From positions 1 to 58,092 of the forward strand of contig SOJX01000119.1 of NCBI GenBank assembly GCA_004376375.1: a stretch of DNA of 58,092 bases, written 5' to 3'. A model generated the notes under the pieces. That model saw only the letters and a program-made list of their open reading frames with translations. It was not told where the DNA came from and did not search any database. The DNA comes from Planctomycetota bacterium. GTDB taxonomy: Bacteria > Planctomycetota > E44-bin39. Positions 42,371-49,799 of the stretch are shown here, in pieces (position 1 is the first letter of the stretch; every line of letters starts with the position of its first letter). The translations under genes and the position numbers were made by a program.

Positions 42371-43966
42371 CTATTCTTTCAGGCGGTATATACATTTATC
42401 CTTATCCACAGTTTCAACTTCCACGCCCAATCCTCTTAGTGCTCTTGCAGTGCGCTTTCTAACCTTTTTTGACTCGTCGCTGGTAAGGATCTTCTTTAGA
42501 AAAGGTATTACACTTTCATTCACTAACTTCCTTGATTCTTCCTTGCCCATCATACAGTCCCGGTTTCTCACGTAAGCCCTTCGCTGCTCCGTCATCTTGC
42601 CCAGAGTAAAAGCTATGCGAGATCGTATTTTATCATCTGCCCTTTCGAACTTTGATATTAATTTCCCGCATCTATCTGCATTACGCATCAGTATCAATTG
42701 CTTCATGGCGGCTTCGGCTTTTGTCATGTTGCTGCTGTTTATAGATTCCACCATCTTATCAGTGCAAAAGGTCCACAGGCGCTGCATTTGCTGCTGTGCG
42801 AAAAGCCTTTTATCATCGTCATCGTAATTACCGCCGTCCTCGATGTATCTGTCCAGTACTTTATCAAGTTTCTTTTTATCTTCCGGTCTGACCTCAACGT
42901 CCGGATTTGCGATAATAATATCACCAAGCGACGTAGCGGCTTGAATCTCCTCGGCACGGTCAGCGCTGGAAATCAATTTTATTAATCTGCTTATTTCAGT
43001 CTTAAGGCTGTCGTCAGTTATTTTCTTTCCTTTATCTTTGGGGAGATCATCCTTTTTTTTCTCAGCGGGTTTGGGCACGATTCTTACGTCATACTCTTTA
43101 AATGATGAAAGAAATGATTTTTTATCATACACCCATAAATACAGTTTTACGGTGCCTTCCTTATAACCGATCAGTGAAATCACCGGCATGTTGCCTTTGT
43201 GGGTAATTGTAACGCTCAGCATCAGCGCATGTTCCTGCTTGGGCCGTGCATGGATGCAAGACCTTTTCCTGTCGTAGCCTGAAACATCCAGTCCATATCT
43301 TGCCGAAACTTCTTTTGTCAAGATCGGGATGCCTCTTGTCTTTACCTCGGGCAGAAGGGACGAAAGTCTATTTAACTTTTGTGGATCAGCCCGCTCGACA
43401 CGCGCTGCGATTTTATCAGCGATCGGCTTGACATTAAGAGACGAAGTATTTCCCCTGGATTCCACCAGAATCGATATGTTCGCCTTTGAGAATCCTATCA
43501 AGTCTGCTGCGCGCCCTCTTTTTTTGCTGGAAAAAGAATATTCACCCGGCCCATCCTTATCGTAGGTATATGATTTCGCGAGTAACTCTATGGGAAGAGG
43601 TGTAAATGCCAGGGTTCTAAACATCATTTCATGAGCGTCTTCAGAACTCGATATTCCAACGAAGAAATCGATCATAATGCATTCGTTTTTCTTTTTATTA
43701 TTCAGGGAATATCTTTGATGAATTCCCAGGTTGGAAAAAACCTGCAAGCCTTCTGCAACTTCATACTCCCCGCTGAACCCGGATTCGATAATATCCTTAA
43801 TGTCAAGGCGTATTATGCCCTTGGAGAGACTGTTCTTGTGCGTATCATATTCAATACTCTTCTTCAGTACTTCGATTCTTTTTTTATCCCCTGGTCCCCG
43901 GGCAAATACGGAAGAATAAGAGATTAATATCGTTAACAATATAAATGATAACCTGACTTTAGGCAT
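42371..43966 (-). CDS. Secreted protein with C-terminal HEAT repeats
   Basis: 531 residues from ATG 43966. MPKVRLSFILLTILISYSSV then FARG is a cleavable signal peptide without lipobox, so the product is exported. Residues ~20-300 contain a domain of unknown family (IIESGFSGEYEVAEGLQVFS; FVGISSSEDAHEMMFRTLAF), then a beta-rich part. Residues ~335-525 are HEAT-like helices (LIKLISSADRAEEIQAATSL; FERADDKIRSRIAFTLGKMT; KILTSDESKKVRKRTARALR). A Lys-rich linker separates the two. Exported scaffold, no enzymatic motif. Function unknown. Confidence 0.78.
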   Translation of the reverse strand: MPKVRLSFILLTILISYSSVFARGPGDKKRIEVLKKSIEYDTHKNSLSKGIIRLDIKDIIESGFSGEYEVAEGLQVFSNLGIHQRYSLNNKKKNECIMIDFFVGISSSEDAHEMMFRTLAFTPLPIELLAKSYTYDKDGPGEYSFSSKKRGRAADLIGFSKANISILVESRGNTSSLNVKPIADKIAARVERADPQKLNRLSSLLPEVKTRGIPILTKEVSARYGLDVSGYDRKRSCIHARPKQEHALMLSVTITHKGNMPVISLIGYKEGTVKLYLWVYDKKSFLSSFKEYDVRIVPKPAEKKKDDLPKDKGKKITDDSLKTEISRLIKLISSADRAEEIQAATSLGDIIIANPDVEVRPEDKKKLDKVLDRYIEDGGNYDDDDKRLFAQQQMQRLWTFCTDKMVESINSSNMTKAEAAMKQLILMRNADRCGKLISKFERADDKIRSRIAFTLGKMTEQRRAYVRNRDCMMGKEESRKLVNESVIPFLKKILTSDESKKVRKRTARALRGLGVEVETVDKDKCIYRLKE

Positions 43967-44725
43967 GATTAATATCCTTTCCAGCACATATAGCATTTAA
44001 TTGTTGCGCATATGTGGTTTGATGTAACCGCTCCTGCATGTTCAGCTGGGGAATTTCGGGGCACAATACTTAACGCCTTCTTCCTCTCGTTCAGAACATT
44101 ATACACCATGGCAGAAAGTCTCGCATATAAAATTCCCATCGACCCCGGGCGATACATTCGGGCGGACGCGGGGGTCCGCCCCTACATTGGGAAAATTCCC
44201 TTATCCGCTTGCGCGTCATTTTGCAGTAGTCGCGGTTGACGTCGATAAGAATTTAATTTCGGCCGAGGCGCCTGGCGGCGACGCCGATGGTGCCGCTGCC
44301 GGCGAACGGGTCAAGAACGATGCCCCCAAGCGGACAGCTCAAGAGTATCGGCCTGATGCAGAGCTGCTCCGGGAAAACGGCGAAATGGGCACCGCGGTGA
44401 AAACTCCGCAACCGTATCCTCCTGCATGTTTTACAACCGACTACCTTGCATTGCAAGGTAGTGGGCATATATCAGCCAAAAATAAATTACATTCAATCCT
44501 GGATTCCCGCCTTCGCGGGAATGACAAAGATGAGAAACGCGGCGGGCTGGCTCGCGCGCTATTTAATTGGGCGGGTCTCAGACCCGCCCCTACATTAATG
44601 GCATGCATGTTCGAATGGAAATGGCTGTTCGGCCACCACGCCTTCCGGCGTGGTGCTTCGGACTTTCACCACGCCTTCCGGCGTGGTGCTTCGGACTTTC
44701 ACCACGCCTTCCGGCGTGGTGCTTC
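43967..44725. repeat. REP-like elements around a methyltransferase remnant
   Basis: Besides the pseudogene at 44187-44430 this gap contains GGGCGGACGCGGGGGTCCGC (about 44159-44180), CTGGATTCCCGCCTTCGCGG with GAATGAC (44501-44525), GGGCGGGTCTCAGACCCGCC (44570-44590), and three copies of a 33-bp unit with palindrome CACCACGCCTTCCGGCGTGG starting at 44634, 44667 and 44700. The last copy abuts the mobB stop codon. Confidence 0.8.
44187..44430 (-). pseudogene. C-terminal fragment of a site-specific DNA methyltransferase
   Basis: The minus strand reads FHRGAHFAVFPEQLCIRPIL, GGIVLDPFAGSGTIGVAARR and, after a TAA at the expected Tyr of LGRNY, ILIDVNRDYCKMTRKRIREF in the same frame. DPFAGSGT is the SAM-binding motif of N4/N6 DNA methyltransferases. 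The N-terminal part with the catalytic motif is missing and the Tyr-to-stop change breaks the rest. Not expected to be functional. Confidence 0.8.
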
Positions 44726-45403
44726 CTAATCTTCTTTCTTTCGCTTGCGGCCCAGGCGAAGCCGTATTTCGATTGTCTTCGCGTCTTCGCAGCCGCGAAG
44801 GGATTTTACGGCTCCGTCAAGCACGTTGCCGATAAACTCCTGCACGAATCCCTTTATGACGATATTTTTTCCGTCAACGATAAGACGGGTCTCGTATTCC
44901 TCCGTATCCGAGACGAACATTTCTTCTATAAGGTCCGCGATGCCGGTTATATCATCCATTGCAAATTTTCGCACACCAGGGTCAACGTCATCATCCGTTA
45001 CGATGGCCAGTAAGCCGCCTTTGTCGTCAGCCGGGCAGAGCGGTTCATCGTGCACTTCTTTGCGGAAAACCTCTATCTTCACCCTGGATTCTTTCTTCCA
45101 CCCCTCGGCAAGCACGATCTCACAGTCTGCAAAATACCTCGCCGCTATGGTCTCGAGCTCAAGCGGTTCCTCGAGGTCGGAGACGAGCGCAAAATTTTCC
45201 GAGGAAGTTATCGCAGCCGTTTTCGCGCCCGCGTGTTTGAGCCGGTAGCTGTCCTTGCCTTCGTGGTCGATTTCGAACCGGTGGGCGTCGTGTTTTATAA
45301 CGCCGACTTTGCGGCCGCGGCGTGCGAGCTCGGCGATTACTTTCTCGAGCACTGTTGTTTTCCCGGAGTTTCTTTTCCCCACAAAGGCAACGACCGGCTT
45401 CAT
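44726..45403 (-). CDS. mobB: Molybdopterin-guanine dinucleotide biosynthesis protein MobB
   Basis: 225 residues; ATG 45403 follows AGGAGAG. MKPVVAFVGKRNSGKTTVLE gives the P-loop GxxxSGKTT; KVGVIKHDAHRFEIDHEGKD and SYRLKHAGA are typical of MobB, and LAEGWKKES of its Walker-B-like region. MobB assists attachment of GMP to molybdopterin for molybdoenzymes. The C-terminal ~80 residues are an extension beyond the usual 170. It implies molybdenum-dependent enzymes elsewhere in the genome; formate dehydrogenase is a frequent Sec-containing one. Its stop lies directly at the 33-bp REP-like repeats. Confidence 0.9.
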   Translation of the reverse strand: MKPVVAFVGKRNSGKTTVLEKVIAELARRGRKVGVIKHDAHRFEIDHEGKDSYRLKHAGAKTAAITSSENFALVSDLEEPLELETIAARYFADCEIVLAEGWKKESRVKIEVFRKEVHDEPLCPADDKGGLLAIVTDDDVDPGVRKFAMDDITGIADLIEEMFVSDTEEYETRLIVDGKNIVIKGFVQEFIGNVLDGAVKSLRGCEDAKTIEIRLRLGRKRKKED

Positions 45404-45424
45404 CAGACTCTCCTGTCAAAAGAA

Positions 45425-45457
45425 GTTGTAGGGGCACGGCGCGACCTGCCCCTACAA
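45425..45457. repeat. REP-like palindrome upstream of mobB
   Basis: TTGTAGGGGCACGGCGCGAC followed by CTGCCCCTACAAAAA. Arms TTGTAGGGGCA and TGCCCCTACAA are perfectly complementary; the T-rich flank lies on the minus strand end and would also act as a terminator for pgpA. Confidence 0.75.
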
Positions 45458-45533
45458 AAATTTCCCCGGCGGCGGGCATACAAGAAATTCTACTCCAACG
45501 GAAAAAATTACTCGCATCTGGGGCATTACGCTC

Positions 45534-46007
45534 TTACCACAGGTAAAGGACGAGATGCAGCAGCACATTCGCGTAAACAGCGCCCATAAGGTCATCCAGC
45601 GTTATTCCATAGCCGCCCGGCAGCCGCTCGAACCAGTTCCCGGGCGGAAGTTTAAGAATGTCGAATATGCGGAACAGAACGAACCCGCACGCGGCAGCTT
45701 TTATGAAGGCCGCCCACGTGGTAATCTGAAAAAAGACCGTAACCGTAAGAAGGTATCCCGCGACTTCATCCAGTACAAACGGCTTCGGGTCGACCGTGTC
45801 GAAATGTTTTTCCGCCCACGGGCCGAGTGCAATCGCGATATAGGAAACAACTACGGCCGCAAGTGCAAGTGCAGCCGGGTTTGCCGCGCCCGATGCGAAA
45901 AGCGCGATATATATCGCCACGCCCCCGAGCGTTCCCCAGGTCCCGTTTGCGGGCCGCAGGTATCCGAGCCCGAGGCTGCTAACCGCCAGTTTTCGTGCCA
46001 GTGTCAT
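45534..46007 (-). CDS. pgpA: Phosphatidylglycerophosphatase A
   Basis: 157 residues, full length. It dephosphorylates phosphatidylglycerol phosphate in the inner membrane, the step after PgsA. Family signatures: GLGYLRPANGTWGTLGGV, DPKPFVLDEVAGYLLTV, FRIFDILKLPPGNWFERLPG and YGITLDDLMGAVYANV. Three to four hydrophobic segments are visible. The start overlaps the 3' end of pgsA by 29 bp on the same strand, so the two consecutive pathway enzymes are co-translated. Confidence 0.95.
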   Translation of the reverse strand: MTLARKLAVSSLGLGYLRPANGTWGTLGGVAIYIALFASGAANPAALALAAVVVSYIAIALGPWAEKHFDTVDPKPFVLDEVAGYLLTVTVFFQITTWAAFIKAAACGFVLFRIFDILKLPPGNWFERLPGGYGITLDDLMGAVYANVLLHLVLYLW

Positions 46008-46608
46008 TCTTGATTCTCGCGACGGCGGCGATGTAAGGGATTGCGGAGACGACGGTAAATATCACCAGAATCCAGACAGCAAACACGGAAAAGCAGAACA
46101 ATTGCCTTGGTGTCATGAAAAACATTAACCATTTTTGCGACGTCACCCATTCCGTTTTGTAAAACACTTTGTAGTGAAGCACAAGCATTACAGCGGTTGC
46201 CTGAATGACAAACTTTACCTTGCCCATAAATACTGCGCCGAATTTCACGCCGCGTGACTCCGCGTAACCGCGAAGCCCGGTAACGAGGAACTCGCGGCCC
46301 GCGACGACCACTACCATCCAGGGGCGCACGATTTCACCGGCGAGCGCGGTCAGGCAGATTAATGCGCCCACAATGGTAATTTTGTCCACGAACGGGTCCG
46401 CGATCCGTCCGAAATCCGTTTCCCAGTTGTATTTTCTTGCGAGGTAACCGTCGAGCCAGTCCGTCGACACCGTAATAAAAAACAGTATTTCCGCGGTGAG
46501 CAGGACCCAGAACGACTCCCCCACCCGGCCGGTGGCGGCCGAAAGCAGGCATACTACACCGGCACTCAGGAACAGCCGTCCTATTGTAATGATATTCGGT
46601 GGATTCAT
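45979..46608 (-). CDS. pgsA: CDP-diacylglycerol--glycerol-3-phosphate phosphatidyltransferase
   Basis: 209 residues. MNPPNIITIGRLFLSAGVVC starts it, and the CDP-alcohol phosphotransferase motif D-G-x2-A-R-x8-G-x3-D-x3-D is exact in STDWLDGYLARKYNWETDFG and RIADPFVDK. Multiple membrane segments are seen. It makes phosphatidylglycerol phosphate from CDP-diacylglycerol and glycerol 3-phosphate. It overlaps rimO by 4 bp upstream and pgpA by 29 bp downstream; together they form the operon rimO-pgsA-pgpA. Phosphatidylglycerol is also the donor lipid for lipoprotein modification by Lgt. Confidence 0.96.
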   Translation of the reverse strand: MNPPNIITIGRLFLSAGVVCLLSAATGRVGESFWVLLTAEILFFITVSTDWLDGYLARKYNWETDFGRIADPFVDKITIVGALICLTALAGEIVRPWMVVVVAGREFLVTGLRGYAESRGVKFGAVFMGKVKFVIQATAVMLVLHYKVFYKTEWVTSQKWLMFFMTPRQLFCFSVFAVWILVIFTVVSAIPYIAAVARIKNDTGTKTGG

Positions 46609-47969
46609 TCCGACTCTATGAATTCGCCTGTCAAATCAAGACCCGACAGGCCTGCAATCCGCGCCAGGCCCGTTTTACCCGCATCGGTATCCGCACCTTC
46701 CAGCAGAATCACCGGGTCGATATCGGGCGCATCGGCAAATGTGCGGCCGACGGCCTTGTCTTCCTCCCCGGCATCGGAATCGATTATAACCGGCACAATT
46801 TCACCCGCAAGACTTTTGTGGTACTCGAGCATGATTTTCTCCTGCAGCTCGGAAAGCTCGTTGAACCGCGCCGCTTTCACGTCATCCGGCACCTGGCCCG
46901 GAAGTTCGGCCGCCCCGGTGCCGGGCTCGCGTGAATATTGGAAAACGCCGAGCCGCTCGAAGCGCGCCCCTTTCACGAACCCGACAAGCTCGCAAAAATC
47001 TTTTTCCGTCTCGCCGGGAAAACCCGCTATCAGGCTCGTACGGAGCGCAATCCCCGGCACGCGCCTGCGGATTCGCTCGATAAGTTCCCCTGTTTCGCGG
47101 CCGGTGGTCTTGCGCCGCATTGCCCCTAGAACGTTATCAGAAACATGCTGCAGCGGCAGGTCGAGATATTTCACAATTTTATGCTCGCCGGCGAAAACGT
47201 CAAGCAACTCGTCCGAAATCGTCGCCGGATGGCCGTAGAGAACCCGTATCCATTCGATCCGGTCGATCTCCGCCATCTTCCGCAAAAGCCCGGCAAGGCC
47301 CTCCTTTGCCTTTCGGCCGTCAAGGTCTTTTCCATACGACGTCGTGTCCTGCGCGATAATAATTAGTTCTTTGACACCGTCGGCCGCCAGTTCTTTCGCC
47401 TCGGCAAGCACGTCACTCGGTTTTTTCGACCTGAACCTACCGCGTATTCTTGGAATAACGCAGAAAGAACAGGTATTCGAACACCCGTCCGCAACGCGCA
47501 GGTAAGCGTAATGGCGCGGCGTCACACGCAGCCGCGCGGTCTCGGCCGTCAGCGGTTGCGTCTGCTTCCTGACCTGGAAAACCGAAGAAGAACTTTTTTT
47601 ACGTTTGAATGTTTTCCTGATATGCTCGCCAAGTTTCGGATAGGCGGCAAACCCCGCGAACAGGTTGACTCCGGGGAATTCGTCCACCAGTTTCTGTTTT
47701 TCATGCTCCGGCCAGCAGCCGGTAACGACAACCGCTTTCAGCGTGCCCGCTTCTTTGGCCGCAAGCATTTCGTTTATTACTTCCGTGGATTCCACCCGCG
47801 CGTCGTCGATGAAAGAGCAGGTGTTTACAATCGCCACTTCCGCATCATCCGGGTCGGCGCACAGGTGGAAGTTTTCCTGCACCAGCCGCCCGAGCATGAC
47901 CTCGGAATCGACGAGGTTTTTCGGACAGCCGAGCGAGATAAAAAACATTCTGATGGGCTTTTTCGCCAT
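46605..47969 (-). CDS. rimO: Ribosomal protein S12 methylthiotransferase RimO
   Basis: 454 residues, normal length. A radical-SAM enzyme that adds a methylthio group to an aspartate of ribosomal protein S12. N-terminal domain FFISLGCPKNLVDSEVMLGR, then NTCSFIDDAR; radical SAM core DGCSNTCSFCVIPRIRGRFR with the C-x3-C-x2-C cluster; LDLPLQHVSDNVLGAMRR and a C-terminal TRAM-like domain. The Asp-rich and NPKNLVDSE-type start distinguishes RimO from MiaB. First gene of rimO-pgsA-pgpA. Stop TGA overlaps the pgsA ATG (ATGA). Confidence 0.96.
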   Translation of the reverse strand: MAKKPIRMFFISLGCPKNLVDSEVMLGRLVQENFHLCADPDDAEVAIVNTCSFIDDARVESTEVINEMLAAKEAGTLKAVVVTGCWPEHEKQKLVDEFPGVNLFAGFAAYPKLGEHIRKTFKRKKSSSSVFQVRKQTQPLTAETARLRVTPRHYAYLRVADGCSNTCSFCVIPRIRGRFRSKKPSDVLAEAKELAADGVKELIIIAQDTTSYGKDLDGRKAKEGLAGLLRKMAEIDRIEWIRVLYGHPATISDELLDVFAGEHKIVKYLDLPLQHVSDNVLGAMRRKTTGRETGELIERIRRRVPGIALRTSLIAGFPGETEKDFCELVGFVKGARFERLGVFQYSREPGTGAAELPGQVPDDVKAARFNELSELQEKIMLEYHKSLAGEIVPVIIDSDAGEEDKAVGRTFADAPDIDPVILLEGADTDAGKTGLARIAGLSGLDLTGEFIESE

Positions 47970-48073
47970 GCGCGCAGTATATCAGATCAGCCGGGATTGT
48001 GAACAGTTTTAACCTCTTAACTTCGCATGGTAACACGCAGGGCAGTGACGGCAATCAGCCGGAACGCCTTTGC

Positions 48074-48101
48074 TTGCACTCTCGGTATTTCACGTTACAA
48101 T
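48074..48101 (+). promoter_or_regulatory. Promoter for the Lgt-like gene
   Basis: TTGCAC (48074-48079), 16-bp spacer, TACAAT (48096-48101), about 50 nt upstream of the ATG. The leader between contains heptad-like GAGTCGAGCGTCAAGGGTCT units. Confidence 0.5.
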
Positions 48102-48150
48102 ATATGGGTCACGAGTCGAGCGTCAAGGGTCTAGCGTCGAGAAGATAGCC

Positions 48151-49353
48151 ATGACATGGGATAATTTTTTATATCCGGTCCTCTATTGCCTCTCTGCCGT
48201 TACGTTCGGTCTGATCGCCAGGAGGCTGATGAAAGGCCGTCGGCTGCAGGGAGAGATCGTGAACCTGCTTTTACTCTGTTTCGTCACCGGAATGATATTC
48301 GGTGCGCACGCACTGTTTTTCCTTTTCTGCGAGGGTTCTTTTTCCCATCATCAACTTCTGGAATATTACTCGGAAATTTCCGAATCACTGGAAACCACCG
48401 GCCTCGAAGCCGGGGTTTTTCAAACGCTGATAAATTTCTTCACGATGTCGATGGCGGGGTTGTGGGGCGGTCCGCTGTTCGCCATCCTGATGATGCTTGC
48501 ATATCTGTTTCTCCTCAGGCTCGACCTTAAGGATAAATTCGAGGCGCTGAACGTTTTCGCAATCGCCCTTCCATTTGCGCTGGCGGTTGCCAAACTCGGG
48601 TGTTTCCTGGCCGGTTGCTGCTGCGGTTACGAAGGTGAAGGCTGGTATTTTATTAAAAACACATGGTCCAGCACGTATCCCTTGTACTGTAAAAACCCCC
48701 GCTTCCCTACCCAACTCCTGGACATGCTGTTTTATCTCGGGGCGGGTGCGATACTGCTCATCGTCAGAAGAAAAAGGCGGGATGACAACAGGCTTTTCAT
48801 CTACTTTATCCTCCTTTATTCGGTCGGCAGGATTTTCAGTGAGACGACCAGAGGCGATAACATAGGCGGCAAATTATACGGCCTGAGCCCGGTTCAGATC
48901 GTCCTGCTTGCAGCCGTTATCCTCGGCATACTCTTTCTTCTGATCCCGAAACTGTATCGAGGTCTTTTCAGTTTCATGCTGCCTCGAATCGGCCCCGTCA
49001 ATACGGTTGAGCGGACACCGAATGAAATACGTAAGCGGATTACGAGGATAAACAGGTTTATTTTTATCGGCCTGCTTGTGTATTACCTGCTGTATTATTC
49101 CGTAATCCTGTCGGCCCTGCTTGTGTTTTTCATTGTTCCGTTCGCACGGCTGATTTTCATCGGGAAGAAGAACGACCCCGTTTTATTGTACAGGTTACAT
49201 ACATACCTGGTATTTCTGGTTTTCGGCATATTTTCGGCAACAACCGTCGCGCTGGGGCGTTTCATTCCTTTCTACATCTGGTTCGTTCTTTTTATGGCAA
49301 CATCGGTTATTATCATGAACAGGTATTTTTCCAACGAAGGCACAGAGGTTTGA
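48151..49353 (+). CDS. Lgt-family (prolipoprotein diacylglyceryl transferase-like) membrane protein with C-terminal extension
   Basis: 400 residues from ATG 48151. It carries Lgt-like motifs: a GGPLFA loop, KLGCFLAGCCCGYEG, PRFPTQLLDMLFY (compare YPTQLYE) and YSVGRIFSETTRGDN (compare G-R-F-x-E-x-x-R-x-D). About seven membrane segments form the Lgt-like part (to ~residue 270). The last ~130 residues add three more hydrophobic segments (FIFIGLLVYYLLYYSVILSA), not present in normal Lgt (about 270-290 residues). The enzyme family attaches diacylglycerol to lipobox cysteine. It may be a second, specialised Lgt given the many lipoproteins here, or a relative with another lipid substrate. Confidence 0.82.
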   Translation: MTWDNFLYPVLYCLSAVTFGLIARRLMKGRRLQGEIVNLLLLCFVTGMIFGAHALFFLFCEGSFSHHQLLEYYSEISESLETTGLEAGVFQTLINFFTMSMAGLWGGPLFAILMMLAYLFLLRLDLKDKFEALNVFAIALPFALAVAKLGCFLAGCCCGYEGEGWYFIKNTWSSTYPLYCKNPRFPTQLLDMLFYLGAGAILLIVRRKRRDDNRLFIYFILLYSVGRIFSETTRGDNIGGKLYGLSPVQIVLLAAVILGILFLLIPKLYRGLFSFMLPRIGPVNTVERTPNEIRKRITRINRFIFIGLLVYYLLYYSVILSALLVFFIVPFARLIFIGKKNDPVLLYRLHTYLVFLVFGIFSATTVALGRFIPFYIWFVLFMATSVIIMNRYFSNEGTEV

Positions 49354-49799
49354 ACCGCTTACGCAATATCTGGGGTGAAATTCAGGTAGTTCCCGGTTAC
49401 CCAGGCATAGGATAGATCAAGAATGGCAGGCGTAAAGAGCTGCCGGATTAATTCATTGCATTTTTATCGGCAATTTACTATAATATTGCATATAAGCGCT
49501 CCTCACATAAACATACGCGGCTAATATCACATCCTGACCGCAACAGCTTTGTGGCCGCGACAGTAACTCAAAGATATTAAAGTAAAATACGTCCGGGTTA
49601 TATTAATTGTGTCCGGAAAGACTGCAATGAGCCTGGAGTTTACATGGCCGAATTTGTTGCCGTGGTTATGCAATCAGATCGATCTTGCCGTAATCCAGTT
49701 CATATCCACGTATACGAGATGTACGCTGAAAGACGGGTGATTTTGCCCAATCGTGAGCACTCGGTATTTCATTTCCCGCGTTTTTGAGGACTATTTATC
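49354..49799. other. Intergenic region before the A2M operon
   Basis: No gene seen in 446 bp. It holds the promoter at 49456-49484. Unusually for this window, I see no heptad array or REP-like palindrome in it. Confidence 0.5.
49456..49484 (+). promoter_or_regulatory. Sigma70-type promoter upstream of the A2M genes
   Basis: TTGCAT (49456-49461), 17-bp spacer, perfect TATAAT (49479-49484). It lies about 310 bp before the first A2M gene, leaving a long leader. Confidence 0.55.

Noticed and set aside
44187..44725. Long plus-strand frame with repeated HHAFRRGASDF peptide as a protein
   Set aside because: It is translation of the 33-bp REP-like units and of the antisense of a methyltransferase remnant. 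It has no ribosome binding site and no recognisable domain.
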